Origin: Oscillibacter sp. 1-3
GTDB taxonomy: Bacteria > Bacillota > Clostridia > Oscillospirales > Oscillospiraceae
Length of the DNA: 64,000 nt
NCBI RefSeq assembly: GCF_000403435.2
Contig: NZ_KE159703.1
Span: 394,765 to 458,764, forward strand
Reading direction: 5' to 3'
Shown here: positions 26,791 to 34,215 of the stretch, piece by piece
Layout: every line of letters begins with the position of its first letter
Position numbering within the stretch: position 1 is the stretch's first letter
The notes under the pieces: model-generated
The model's database searches: none
The model's input: the letters and a program-made list of their open reading frames with translations, nothing else
Told to the model about the DNA's origin: nothing
Program-made: the position numbers and the translations under genes

Positions 26791-27737
26791 AGCTGGGCTT
26801 TTTATACGCCGGACAGGGCAGCCAGCACCCTGGCATGGGGGCGGATCTGTACGAGGCGTACCCTGTCTTCCGGGCGGTGCTGGACGAGGCGGCAGGGGAG
26901 GTGGACTTCGACCTGCGGGAGACCTGCTTCCAAGATCCGGACGGGGTATTGAATCAGACCCGGTATACCCAGCCCTGCATGGTGGCCTTTGCCGCCGGCC
27001 TCACGGCGGTGCTGGCGGAACAGGGGATTGTTCCCTCCGCGGCAGCGGGCCTCAGCTTGGGAGAGTATTCGGCGCTCCACGCCGCCGGGGTTTTTGATGC
27101 GAAGACTGCTGTAGGGCTGGTGGCGTTCCGGGGAAAGGCCATGGAGGAGTCCGCCGCCGGACACGACAGCGCCATGACGGCGGTTTTGAACCTGGACCGG
27201 GAATCCCTCCAGGCCGCCTGCGAGGAGGCCTCCGCCCTGGGCGCCGTGGTCATCGCCAACTACAACTGCCCCGGCCAGCTGGTAATCGGCGGAGACCGGG
27301 CGGCGGTGGAGAAGGCCGCCGCCCTGGCAAAGGAGCGGGGCGCGAAGCGGTGTCTTCCCCTGCGGGTCAGCGGACCCTTCCACACGCCGCTGATGGCCTC
27401 CGCCGGGGCGGCGCTGGAATCGCACCTTCGGACCGTTCCCTTTGAGGAGCCCCGGATTCCGGTGATTTTCAACTGCCTGGGGGATGTGCGGGAGGAGGGA
27501 ACGTCCATTCAGTCGCTGCTGGTCCGGCAGGTTCAGAGCAGCGTCTATATGGAGGACTCCATCCGGAGGATGGCCGCTATGGGCCTGGATGCACTGGTGG
27601 AGATCGGCCCGGGGAGGGCCCTGACCGGATTTGTAAAAAAGACCGTGCCGGAGTTCCCGGTCTGCCCGGTGGAGACTGCGGCGGATGTGGAGGCCCTGAC
27701 GGACACCCTGAAACAGCTGACGGAGGGAAGGACATAA
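26787..27737 (+). CDS. fabD: Malonyl-CoA:ACP transacylase
   Basis: Starting at the ATG that overlaps the previous stop (ATGA), the protein has 316 residues. It begins GFLYAGQGSQHPGMG, has the nucleophile Ser in GLSLGEYSAL, the malonyl-binding Arg in VAFRGKAME and the catalytic His in SGPFHTPLM. It loads malonyl groups on ACP to supply the condensing enzymes. Frames open further upstream, but the overlap and family length fix the start at 26787. Confidence 0.95.
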   Translation: MKLGFLYAGQGSQHPGMGADLYEAYPVFRAVLDEAAGEVDFDLRETCFQDPDGVLNQTRYTQPCMVAFAAGLTAVLAEQGIVPSAAAGLSLGEYSALHAAGVFDAKTAVGLVAFRGKAMEESAAGHDSAMTAVLNLDRESLQAACEEASALGAVVIANYNCPGQLVIGGDRAAVEKAAALAKERGAKRCLPLRVSGPFHTPLMASAGAALESHLRTVPFEEPRIPVIFNCLGDVREEGTSIQSLLVRQVQSSVYMEDSIRRMAAMGLDALVEIGPGRALTGFVKKTVPEFPVCPVETAADVEALTDTLKQLTEGRT

Positions 27738-27738
27738 T

Positions 27739-28482
27739 ATGGATTTTACAGGAAAGACAGCCCTGGTCACCGGCGGCAGCCGGGGGATCGGACGGGCCGT
27801 GTGCCTGGAGCTGGCGAGAGGCGGGGCCAATGTGGCGCTGTGCTTCGCCGGAAACGAGGCCGCTGCCCGGGAGACGGTCCGGGCCGTGGAGTCCCTGGGG
27901 AGAAAGGCGCTGGCGGTCCGGTGCGACGTATCTGACGCGGGCCAGGTCAGCGGTCTTTTGGACGCGGTGCTCCATGGCTTTCAAAGGATCGACATCCTGG
28001 TGAACAACGCCGGGGTCACGCGGGACAATCTCCTGATGCGGATGAGCGAGGAGGACTTCGACGCGGTGATGAACGCCAACTTGAAGGGGACGTTTTTGTG
28101 CATGAAGGCCGTCAGCCGCCTCATGCTGAAACAGCGCTGCGGCCGCATTGTCAATCTCAGCAGCGTGGTGGGCCTGCGGGGCAATGCCGGACAGGTGAAC
28201 TACGCCGCCAGCAAGGCCGGGGTCGTCGGCATGACCAAGTCCCTGGCCAAGGAGCTGGCGGGCCGGGGGATCACCGTCAACGCCGTGGCCCCGGGCTTCA
28301 TTGAAACCGACATGACCGCCGCCATGCAGGACGCCGCCAGAGCGGCCGCCCTGGCGGCCATCCCCATGGCCCGTCTGGGCGCCGCCGAGGAGGTGGCCAG
28401 GGCCGTGGCCTTTCTGGCCAGCGATGACGCCGCCTATATCACCGGCCAGGTGCTGGCGGTGGACGGCGGAATGGCAATGTGA
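27739..28482 (+). CDS. fabG: 3-oxoacyl-ACP reductase
   Basis: The 247-residue short-chain dehydrogenase has the NADPH motif TGGSRGIGRAV, NNAGVTRDNLLMRM, the catalytic Ser in NLSSVVG, the YAASK Tyr/Lys pair and the C-terminal DDAAYITGQVLAVDGGMAM. It reduces the ketoacyl-ACP formed by FabH/FabF. It starts one base after the fabD stop. A 354-bp gap with a separate promoter follows. Confidence 0.95.
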   Translation: MDFTGKTALVTGGSRGIGRAVCLELARGGANVALCFAGNEAAARETVRAVESLGRKALAVRCDVSDAGQVSGLLDAVLHGFQRIDILVNNAGVTRDNLLMRMSEEDFDAVMNANLKGTFLCMKAVSRLMLKQRCGRIVNLSSVVGLRGNAGQVNYAASKAGVVGMTKSLAKELAGRGITVNAVAPGFIETDMTAAMQDAARAAALAAIPMARLGAAEEVARAVAFLASDDAAYITGQVLAVDGGMAM

Positions 28483-28540
28483 AAATTGGGGAGTGGGGAG
28501 CTTTGCAATTCGCAGTCCGATTCCTCATTCCTAAGAATCT

Positions 28541-28689
28541 GTATTCATAGGCGGGAAATATTGGATGGGCGAGGTGTTTTACTGTCCTGCAAGGCAAAAA
28601 ATCGCAGGAATACCGGATGTATTTCACGATTTTTTACGCGGCAGGGCGGCAAAAGGCCCGGCCGGAAGGTGTTCAGCGCCTGTGAATAC
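28541..28689. repeat. 149-bp imperfect inverted-repeat element (MITE-like)
   Basis: GTATTCATAGGCG (28541-28553) and CGCCTGTGAATAC (28677-28689) are inverted copies with one mismatch. Inside them, the left half (CCTGCAAGGCAAAAAATCGC) and right half (CGATTTTTTACGCGGCAGGG) are again near-inverted, so the whole segment folds into one long hairpin. It fills most of the fabG-fabF gap (28483-28836), which has no gene. It looks like a small dispersed intergenic element; copy number needs a genome search. Confidence 0.55.
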
Positions 28690-28781
28690 AGGCGCTAAGT
28701 CCTGCAGTAATCGTCAAAATTGCTGACAACAGGCCGCCGAGAGCGGCGAACCCTGTGCGTTGTCTGTAGGGGCCGGCCCGT

Positions 28782-28810
28782 TTGTCAGAGATTTTGACGT
28801 CTGCTATAAT
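28782..28810 (+). promoter_or_regulatory. Promoter of fabF-fabZ
   Basis: TTGTCA (28782-28787) and TATAAT (28805-28810) are 17 bp apart, 27 bp before the fabF ATG. The large AT palindrome of the acpP promoter is not repeated here, so this second transcript may be controlled differently. Confidence 0.8.
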
Positions 28811-28836
28811 TCCTGATTAAAACAGGGGGTTTTCGT

Positions 28837-30078
28837 ATGGAACGACGCAGAGTCGTCATCACCGGCCTGGGCGCGGTCACGCCCCTGGGCCTCACCGCGC
28901 CGGAGAGCTGGCAGGCCGTGCGGGAGGGTGCCTGCGGCATTGGGCCCGTCACCCAGTTTGACCCAGCCGGCATGAAGGTCCGTCTGGCGGCGGAGGTCAA
29001 GGGCTTTGATCCGGAGATCTGTATCTCAAAGCCGGAGGCCAAGCGCATGGGCCGCTTTACCCAGTTTGCCGTGGTCTCCGCCAGGGAGGCCCTGGAGGAC
29101 GCCGGATTTTCCCCGGAGGAGGCGGAGGCGGACCGCTGCGGCGTCATTGTTTCCAGCGGCATCGGCGGTCTGGGCATCACTGAGGAGGAGCACGACCGGG
29201 GACTGGCCCGGGGCTGGGACCGGGTATCCCCCTTCTTCATCCCCTCCGGCATCTGCAACATGGCAGCGGGACAGGTGGCCATCGCCGCCGGCTTCCGGGG
29301 GATGTGCGCCTGCCCTGTGGCCGCCTGTACCGGCGGCACTAACGCCGTGGGGGACGCCTTCCACTACATTCGGGACGGCTACGCCGACGTGTGCCTCTGC
29401 GGCGGCACGGAGTCCGCCGTCACGCCTCTGGCGGTGGGGGGCTTTACCTCCATGCGGGCCCTGACCCAGACGGAGGACCCCTGCCGGGCCTCCATTCCCT
29501 TTGACAAAGAGCGCAGCGGGTTTGTCCTGGGCGAAGGCGCGGCCGTTTTGCTGCTGGAGGAGCTGGAGCACGCCAAAAGGCGGGGAGCGAAGATCTACGC
29601 CGAGGTGGCGGGCTACGGCGCCACCTGCGATGCCTACCACATGACCGCCCCCCGGCCCGACGGCAGCGGCGGCGCAAAGGCCATGGCCATGGCTCTGGCG
29701 GACGGGGAGACCGCGGCGGAGGCGGTGGGCTACATCAACGCCCACGGCACCTCCACCCACCTGAACGACGCCATCGAGACCGCCGCCGTCAAGGCGGTGT
29801 TCGGGGACCACGCCCGCAGACTGGCCGTCAGCTCCACCAAGTCCATGACCGGGCATATGCTGGGGGCGGCGGGGGCCGTGGAGGCTATGTTCACCGCCCT
29901 GGCCCTGCGGGACGGATTCCTCCCCGCCACCATCAACTACCGGGTGCCGGACGGGGAGTGCGACCTGGACGTGGTGCCCAACGAGGGCCGCGCCGCGGCG
30001 GTGGAGTACGCCATGAGCAACTCGCTGGGCTTTGGCGGCCACAACGGCAGTATCCTTTTGAGAAGATGGGAGGCGTGA
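28837..30078 (+). CDS. fabF: Beta-ketoacyl-ACP synthase II
   Basis: The 413-residue condensing enzyme elongates acyl-ACP with malonyl-ACP. Its Cys-His-His triad lies in VAACTGGTNAVG, YINAHGTSTHLND and KSMTGHMLGAAGA, and it ends with the usual NSLGFGGHNGSILLRRW. Length is standard. It has its own promoter and is followed by fabZ after three bases. Confidence 0.96.
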   Translation: MERRRVVITGLGAVTPLGLTAPESWQAVREGACGIGPVTQFDPAGMKVRLAAEVKGFDPEICISKPEAKRMGRFTQFAVVSAREALEDAGFSPEEAEADRCGVIVSSGIGGLGITEEEHDRGLARGWDRVSPFFIPSGICNMAAGQVAIAAGFRGMCACPVAACTGGTNAVGDAFHYIRDGYADVCLCGGTESAVTPLAVGGFTSMRALTQTEDPCRASIPFDKERSGFVLGEGAAVLLLEELEHAKRRGAKIYAEVAGYGATCDAYHMTAPRPDGSGGAKAMAMALADGETAAEAVGYINAHGTSTHLNDAIETAAVKAVFGDHARRLAVSSTKSMTGHMLGAAGAVEAMFTALALRDGFLPATINYRVPDGECDLDVVPNEGRAAAVEYAMSNSLGFGGHNGSILLRRWEA

Positions 30079-30081
30079 GAG

Positions 30082-30519
30082 ATGGGAATGCAGTATGACT
30101 CCAATCAGATCGCCCGAATTCTGCCCCACCGCTACCCCTTCGCCCTGGTGGACCGCATTGTGGACGGTGAGCCGGGCCGGTGGGCCAAGGGCATCAAGTG
30201 CGTCACGGTGAACGAGCCCTTCTTCCAGGGCCACTTTCCCCAAAAGCACGTGATGCCCGGCGTCCTCCTCATCGAGGCCATGGCCCAGGTGGGGGGCGTG
30301 GCCATTCTGGCCCTGCCGGAGAACCAGGGGAAGCTGGCCTTTTTGGGGCGGGTAAAGGATGCCCGCTTCAAGCGGCAGGTGGTTCCCGGGGACGTGGTGG
30401 AAATGGAATGCGTGCTGACAAAGCGCAGGGGCCCCGTGGGTGTGGGGACCTGCCGGGCCACGGTCAACGGGCAGGAGGCCGCGGCGGCGGAGCTGACCTT
30501 TGCCATCGGCGGGGAATGA
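30082..30519 (+). CDS. fabZ: 3-hydroxyacyl-ACP dehydratase
   Basis: The 145-residue hot-dog-fold protein has the catalytic His in FFQGHFPQKHVMPGV and the Glu in LLIEAMAQVGG, and the early ILPHRYPFALVDRI motif. It removes water from hydroxyacyl-ACP before FabK reduces it. GGGAGG precedes the ATG; a second in-frame ATG lies six bases on. It completes the elongation cycle encoded in this region. Confidence 0.95.
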   Translation: MGMQYDSNQIARILPHRYPFALVDRIVDGEPGRWAKGIKCVTVNEPFFQGHFPQKHVMPGVLLIEAMAQVGGVAILALPENQGKLAFLGRVKDARFKRQVVPGDVVEMECVLTKRRGPVGVGTCRATVNGQEAAAAELTFAIGGE

Positions 30520-30522
30520 CCC

Positions 30523-30551
30523 TTGCCGTTTTCCCGAAAGTTTGCTATACT
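30523..30551 (+). promoter_or_regulatory. Promoter of the MarR-family regulator gene
   Basis: TTGCCG (30523-30528) and TATACT (30546-30551) are 17 bp apart, starting just after the fabZ stop and 42 bp before the regulator ATG. The regulator may therefore be made independently of fabF-fabZ. Confidence 0.65.
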
Positions 30552-30592
30552 GTAAAAAGAACGGAGACTCTGCGGGAAAGCGGGCGAGGGCA

Positions 30593-31045
30593 ATGTTGCA
30601 GCATGCGTTTTTCAATGTCTATACCAAGTTCAAGGTGCATTTTTACCAGGAGATCTTCCAGCGCTTCCAGACCCGGGAGGCCAATCTGACCACGGTGGAG
30701 ACCTTCTGCGTGGAGACGATCCAGGCGCTGGGCAGCCCCACGGTGAACGAGTTCGCCACCTTCATGCGCATCTCCCCGCCCAATGCCACCTACAAGGTCA
30801 ACAGCCTGGTGAAAAAGGGCTATATCCGCAAGGTGCAGTCCGCCGAGGACCGCAGGGAGTACCACCTGGAGGTCACGCCCAAGTATTTTGACTACTACAA
30901 TATCTCCACCAGCTACCTGGTGGAGGTGATGGGCCGGGTGACCAGGCGGTTTTCCGCAGAGGAGTGCGCCCGGCTGGAGGAGATGCTGAACGTCGTCAGC
31001 CGGGAACTGATGCCGGAGGTCCAGATCCCGGATGTGAAGTTGTGA
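30593..31045 (+). CDS. MarR-family regulator, likely FabT-like fatty-acid repressor
   Basis: The 150-residue protein (start MLQHAFFNVYTKFKV) has the MarR winged helix in the middle (ETIQALGSPTVNEFATFMRI, SPPNATYKVNSLVKKGYI, and the wing AEDRREYHLEVTPK), with helices at both ends for dimer formation. FabT regulators of Firmicutes stand in fab clusters and repress them when acyl-ACP is plentiful. Its location right after fabZ and the AT palindrome at the acpP start support that role, but ligand and site are inferred. The ribosome site (GAGGG) is very close to the ATG. A hairpin terminator follows. Confidence 0.8.
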   Translation: MLQHAFFNVYTKFKVHFYQEIFQRFQTREANLTTVETFCVETIQALGSPTVNEFATFMRISPPNATYKVNSLVKKGYIRKVQSAEDRREYHLEVTPKYFDYYNISTSYLVEVMGRVTRRFSAEECARLEEMLNVVSRELMPEVQIPDVKL

Positions 31046-31061
31046 CTGGCAGCGCAAAAAG

Positions 31062-31093
31062 GCCCCGGCGGTTTCCGGTGAAACCGCCGGGGC
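31062..31093. terminator. Bidirectional intrinsic terminator
   Basis: A perfect 14-bp stem, GCCCCGGCGGTTTC (31062-31075) with GAAACCGCCGGGGC (31080-31093) and a 4-base loop, lies between the MarR gene and the convergent Rrf2 gene. Leftward it is followed by CCTTTTTGC, a good U tract for the Rrf2 message; rightward the sequence is only moderately T-rich. Confidence 0.88.
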
Positions 31094-31188
31094 TGTCTAT
31101 CTGTCTTCATAATGAACAGATCCGCCTTTGGTGCAGCGGCCAGCGGCTGGCCCGCCGGATGAAAACAATGGATCGGGGAGCGCCGGGC

Positions 31189-31620
31189 TCAGATCGCGCC
31201 GCCGTTTCCGGCGGAGGTCTGCCGCAGCAGGTCGGCAATGGTGACGCTGTCCAGATATTGGCCGATCACCCGGTCCAGCCCCTGCCACACGGGCAGGGTG
31301 AGACAGGCGGCGGCCCTGGCGCAGGGGACGGCGTCCGAGTCCAGACAGGCCACGGGGGCCAGGGAGCCCTCCGTCAGCCGGAGGACCTCGCCCGCCGTAT
31401 ACTCCCCCGGGGACCTTGTCAGCCTGTATCCGCCGCCCTTGCCACGGAGGCCGGCGACCAGACCGCCTCTGACCAGCAGTTTGATGATGGCCTCCAGGTA
31501 TTTCTCCGAGATCTCCTGCCGCTGGGCGATCTCCTTCAGCGGAATGTATTCTCCGGGTATCTGACCGGCCAGATCGGTCATGACCCGCAGCGCGTACCGT
31601 CCTTTTGTAGAGATCAGCAT
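31189..31620 (-). CDS. Rrf2-family regulator with three cysteines (IscR-like)
   Basis: The 143-residue protein has the Rrf2 winged helix (MLISTKGRYALRVMTDLA, PLKEIAQRQEISEKYLEAII, GLRGKGGGYRLTRSP) and three cysteines in VACLDSDAVPCARAAAC, the spacing used by IscR/NsrR/RsrR-type proteins to bind an iron-sulfur cluster. Such proteins sense cluster supply, NO or redox state. No isc/suf genes follow in the window; the leftward neighbour is the MarR gene. It has its own promoter. Confidence 0.9.
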   Translation of the reverse strand: MLISTKGRYALRVMTDLAGQIPGEYIPLKEIAQRQEISEKYLEAIIKLLVRGGLVAGLRGKGGGYRLTRSPGEYTAGEVLRLTEGSLAPVACLDSDAVPCARAAACLTLPVWQGLDRVIGQYLDSVTIADLLRQTSAGNGGAI

Positions 31621-31649
31621 ATGGTCCCCTCCGTCTGCGTATATGCCTA

Positions 31650-31678
31650 ATTATACAATTGAGCCGATGGGAAATCAA
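31650..31678 (-). promoter_or_regulatory. Promoter of the Rrf2-family gene
   Basis: On the minus strand TTGATT (31673-31678) and TATAAT (31650-31655) are 17 bp apart, 30 bp before the ATG. The surrounding AT-rich sequence may carry the regulator's own site. Confidence 0.78.
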
Positions 31679-31871
31679 CCTTTTATTGAGAAGCTGTACC
31701 AGTCGGCGGCGGGCATACCGTAAAAAACGGAGATTTGCCTTTAGTCGCTATTGAGAAAATCGAATCTGTGTGCTATGGAGGTACTGCGAGGTCTGCACCG
31801 CCCCATGAAAAGTGGACAATGGACAGTAAAGGGGAGAAGCGATACAATAGAGAAAGAGAGGAGAGCGCCAT

Positions 31872-32180
31872 ATGCCCGGGTACCACATCACGCCACGGCC
31901 AGTTGTGGAAGAGATCCTGCGGCTGCATATTGAAGAGGGATATACCTACCGGCAGCTGGCAGATAAATTCAATAAGCCTTTTAAGACGATCCAGAACACC
32001 ATTTACAATGAATACAAAAAGCAGAGGCTGCTCGTTGAACATGGCAAGGTTCCGAAACGTCCCAGCAGCTTCCTCACTCCAACTGCGGACCAATATCTTG
32101 CTCTGCAAAAGGAGAACCGTCAACTGCGAATGGAAAATGAGCTGCTGCGAAATTTTCATCAAAAGCTTGGAAAGAAGTGA
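31872..32180 (+). CDS. IS3-family OrfA (transposase DNA-binding subunit)
   Basis: The 102-residue protein has a helix-turn-helix (RPVVEEILRLHIEEGYTYRQ... FNKPFKTIQNTIYNEY) and a C-terminal coiled coil (LALQKENRQLRMENELLRNF), as in OrfA proteins that bind IS ends. Its stop overlaps the OrfB frame by GTGA at 32177-32180, where a -1 slip could make the fused transposase. With OrfB truncated it is probably a relic. Confidence 0.8.
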   Translation: MPGYHITPRPVVEEILRLHIEEGYTYRQLADKFNKPFKTIQNTIYNEYKKQRLLVEHGKVPKRPSSFLTPTADQYLALQKENRQLRMENELLRNFHQKLGKK

Positions 32181-32592
32181 GGCCATGCGTGAAGTTTGCT
32201 GTTATCCATCAATACCGGAAACAATATTCCATTCAAATGATGTGCCGTTTCTTCGGCATCTCCCGCAGCGGTTATTACCGCTATGTAAAGAACCTGGACA
32301 GGCCCAGGAAGAACGCAGACATTGCGGATATGATCCGCCAGTGCCATCAAGCCTGCCGCAGAACTTCCGGATGCCGGAGAGTCCAGATTTGGCTGGAACA
32401 GGAGAAGGGAATCCGCCTGAATGAAAAGACGGTCCTGCGTATTATGCGAGATTATGACCTGTTCTCGCAGATTCGCCGCAGACGGTCTTACAACAAGGCA
32501 GTGGAGTGCTTGCGCCGTTATTCCAATCTCTTGAACCGGGAGTTCCGGGCAAAACGTCCCAATCAGAAATGGGTAACAGATATCTCTTACAT
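32177..32592 (+). pseudogene. Truncated IS3-family OrfB (integrase-type transposase)
   Basis: The frame encodes the OrfB N-terminus (VIHQYRKQYSIQMMCRFFGI, SRSGYYRYVKN) and runs to RPNQKWVTDISYI, where the first catalytic Asp of the DDE triad is just reached. From about 32593 it continues into antisense sequence of another IS and has no homology. The second Asp and the Glu are absent, so it is inactive. Confidence 0.85.
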
Positions 32593-32593
32593 C

Positions 32594-33490
32594 ATACCGC
32601 CGCTCCAAAATCATCTCCATCTGCCTGTAATCAGGAACGCCATGTTGGCTTTGGTATATCCCAACAATCAGGCGCGCCAGCCTTTCGTCTTCCAGCTGCT
32701 TGACGCTTGCTGTCCGGTTAAGCTATTTATAATACCCGGCCCGGCTGACGTCCGCCGCGGCGTAGAGTTTGTACACAGGCCAATGATACGCTTCATGCAG
32801 TTCCTTGACGGACTCATAGGCTGCTTTCTGCCGTACCCCGCTGATGTCCGGCAGTTGATCCCCGCGCCAGCAAAGCTGCTGGTACTTCTGTTGTACCACC
32901 AGTTCCATTTCCAATTTCAGGTTGCTTACCATCAGATGCTGATTCTCTGCGGCAAGTCTGGAAGAACGATGTCCGCCGTCCAATCCTTCCAGGCCAGCCT
33001 TATGATATCTTTGTACCCACCCATAGATTTGCTGGTATGTAAATCCAGAGTGAGTCGCAGCCAGTTTATAATTTTTCCTGTGAGCAATACAATACTCCAC
33101 CGCCTCTTTACGTTCCTTATAAGATACCATGGTCAATTGAACACCTCTTCTGCCTCCGGGAGAACGGAATCCTTTTTGACCATTATACATCATAACCCAT
33201 TGTTCCAGCTGCGATTTTGACCGCAGCTGGTATTTTTTGCAGACTGCCTCTATGCTCATCTGGCCGGACAGATACGATTCTGCCGCCTGCTGCTTCACAA
33301 TTGCGGGATAGTGATGGTTCCCGGCATGATGGCACAGTCCTTCCTCGCCAAGTAAATCATAGTTCAGCAGCCACTTCTGCAATGTGCTGCGGTTTACCCC
33401 GGACCTTGCCGCAATTTGATTGAGGCTGCCGACTCTGGCATAACACTGTTTTACTGCGTGGATTTTCGTTTCCGAGCTGATCGTTTCCAT
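32594..33490 (-). pseudogene. Broken IS3-family transposase gene
   Basis: From ATG 33490 (METISSETKIHAVKQCYARV) the protein matches the 510-residue transposase at 34289-35821 through the helix-turn-helix part and coiled coil to SRAGYYK, then an in-frame stop at 32723 replaces the Trp of GYYKWLNR. The homology goes on past the stop to about 32594 and then ends abruptly. The DDE core is missing. Confidence 0.85.
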
Positions 33491-33539
33491 AATAATGCTC
33501 CCCTTCGAGTAGTGTTCGAGTTTTCTCTTGCTTTGTCTA

Positions 33540-33698
33540 GGCCATGTTTGAAAAAAGTCAAAACGCCCAAACGGTGGATCTTTATCCGCCACTCTGCGTT
33601 AAATGTTCTTGCCGGGCGTCAGCCCGCCTGCAAAGATTTGCCTTGATTGGCAAAAAATCTCTCGCCGTTGGGCATTCTGCCTTTTTTCAAACAAGGCC
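33540..33698. mobile_element. 159-bp MITE with TA target duplication
   Basis: The element starts GGCCATGTTTGAAAAAAG and ends TTTTTTCAAACAAGGCC; its roughly 35-bp ends are inverted copies with few mismatches. It is flanked by TA on both sides (33538-33539, 33699-33700). Removing it and one TA restores the TTTGTCTACTCTATGGGG sequence found in the intact IS at 35862-35878, which proves the insertion. A TA duplication and short inverted ends suggest movement by a Tc1/mariner-like or IS630-like transposase in trans. It has no gene. Confidence 0.88.
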
Positions 33699-33719
33699 TA
33701 CTCTATGGGGAGCATATCA

Positions 33720-33783
33720 GAAATTTAGCGCCTTTTTTCAATGGTGTGCTGTGAGGGTTCAATTCCCTCCAGTTGCTCGAAAA
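33720..33783 (+). repeat. Left arm of a 64-bp inverted repeat around tRNA-Leu
   Basis: GAAATTTAGCGCC, then TTTTTTCAAT, then a tRNA T-arm-like GAGGG-TTCAATT-CCCTC (33753-33769) and GTTGCTCGAAAA. It is the inverted counterpart of 34112-34175. It begins directly at the end of the truncated IS. No complete tRNA can be folded from it. Confidence 0.7.
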
Positions 33784-33872
33784 GCGGGATTAACGCTTAT
33801 CCACATTCAATGTAAATGCATATATCCCTCTTTGTCAACTCCTTTACGAATCAAAGTTTCTGAAATTCACTC

Positions 33873-33901
33873 TTGAATTTTAGAAAAAAAGCAAGTATAA
33901 T
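33873..33901 (+). promoter_or_regulatory. Promoter of tRNA-Leu
   Basis: TTGAAT (33873-33878) and TATAAT (33896-33901) are 17 bp apart; transcription would begin about seven bases before the mature tRNA. Confidence 0.85.
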
Positions 33902-33914
33902 AGTTATATTGTAT

Positions 33915-34001
33915 GCCGGTGTGATGGAATTGGTAGACGTAGCGGATTCAAAATCCGCCGGTGGCGACACCGTGTGGGTTCGAGTCCCACCACCGGCACC
34001 A
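33915..34001 (+). tRNA. tRNA-Leu (anticodon CAA)
   Basis: The sequence folds as a class II tRNA: acceptor GCCGGTG (33915-33921) with CACCGGC (33991-33997), anticodon stem-loop GCGGA-TTCAAAA-TCCGC giving anticodon CAA, a long variable arm (GGTGGCGACACC) and T arm GTGGG-TTCGAGT-CCCAC. CCA is encoded at 33999-34001. It reads UUG codons. It stands between chromosomal genes and a conjugative element, as is common for integration targets. Confidence 0.97.
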
Positions 34002-34020
34002 AACCAAGAACCCACTTTAG

Positions 34021-34047
34021 ATGCCGTAGGCGTTCAGCCTACGGCAT
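34021..34047 (+). terminator. Hairpin downstream of tRNA-Leu
   Basis: A perfect 11-bp stem, ATGCCGTAGGC (34021-34031) with GCCTACGGCAT (34037-34047) and loop GTTCA, follows the tRNA by 19 bases. The T tract after it is weak, so it may be a terminator or a processing structure. Confidence 0.6.
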
Positions 34048-34111
34048 CAGTGGTTTCCAGGGATTTTGACCCTTGATTTTTCACCAGTCAAACGGGAGAT
34101 GTAAATAAGGG

Positions 34112-34175
34112 TTTTCGAGCAGCTGGGGGGATTCGAACCCTCGTAATACACAATTGAAAAAAGGCGCTAAATTTC
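34112..34175 (-). repeat. Right arm of the 64-bp inverted repeat
   Basis: On the minus strand it reads GAAATTTAGCGCC, TTTTTTCAAT, then CGAGGGTTCGAATCCCCCC and AGCTGCTCGAAAA, matching the left arm with about a dozen differences. Beyond its outer end the minus strand also has GGCGCTT before GAAATTTAGCGCC, so a hairpin GGCGCT/AGCGCC plus six T forms a terminator-like structure. The rest of 34002-34215 holds no gene. Confidence 0.7.
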
Positions 34176-34215
34176 AAGCGCCGATTTTATGCGTCGATCA
34201 GATGGCAATGAACAG

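Larger units (their letters stand above)
31794..32592 (+). mobile_element. 5' part of an IS3-family element, truncated
   Basis: The left end is probably TGCACCGCCCCATG at 31794, similar to IS3-family ends. OrfA is complete and OrfB is cut after about 139 residues, near 32592, where sequence of a different IS copy in opposite orientation begins. The right end is missing, so the element cannot move by itself. Confidence 0.75.
32594..33719 (-). mobile_element. 3'-truncated copy of the second IS3-family element, split by a MITE
   Basis: This segment is a diverged copy (same orientation) of the 5' part of the full element at 34216-35888. It keeps the outer end CTCTATGGGGAGCATATCA (33701-33719) and loses everything after the middle of the transposase at the junction with the IS3 remnant. 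A 159-bp MITE sits between its end and its gene. Confidence 0.8.

Noticed and set aside
33753-33780. A second tRNA gene at the T-arm-like sequence
   Set aside because: Only a T-arm and part of an acceptor strand are present; no D arm, anticodon arm or matching 5' acceptor strand upstream. The same holds for the minus-strand copy at 34116-34143.
33541-33876. Plus-strand open frame of 110 codons across the MITE
   Set aside because: It runs through the MITE, the IS end and the inverted-repeat arm, has no ribosome site and codes for no recognisable protein.
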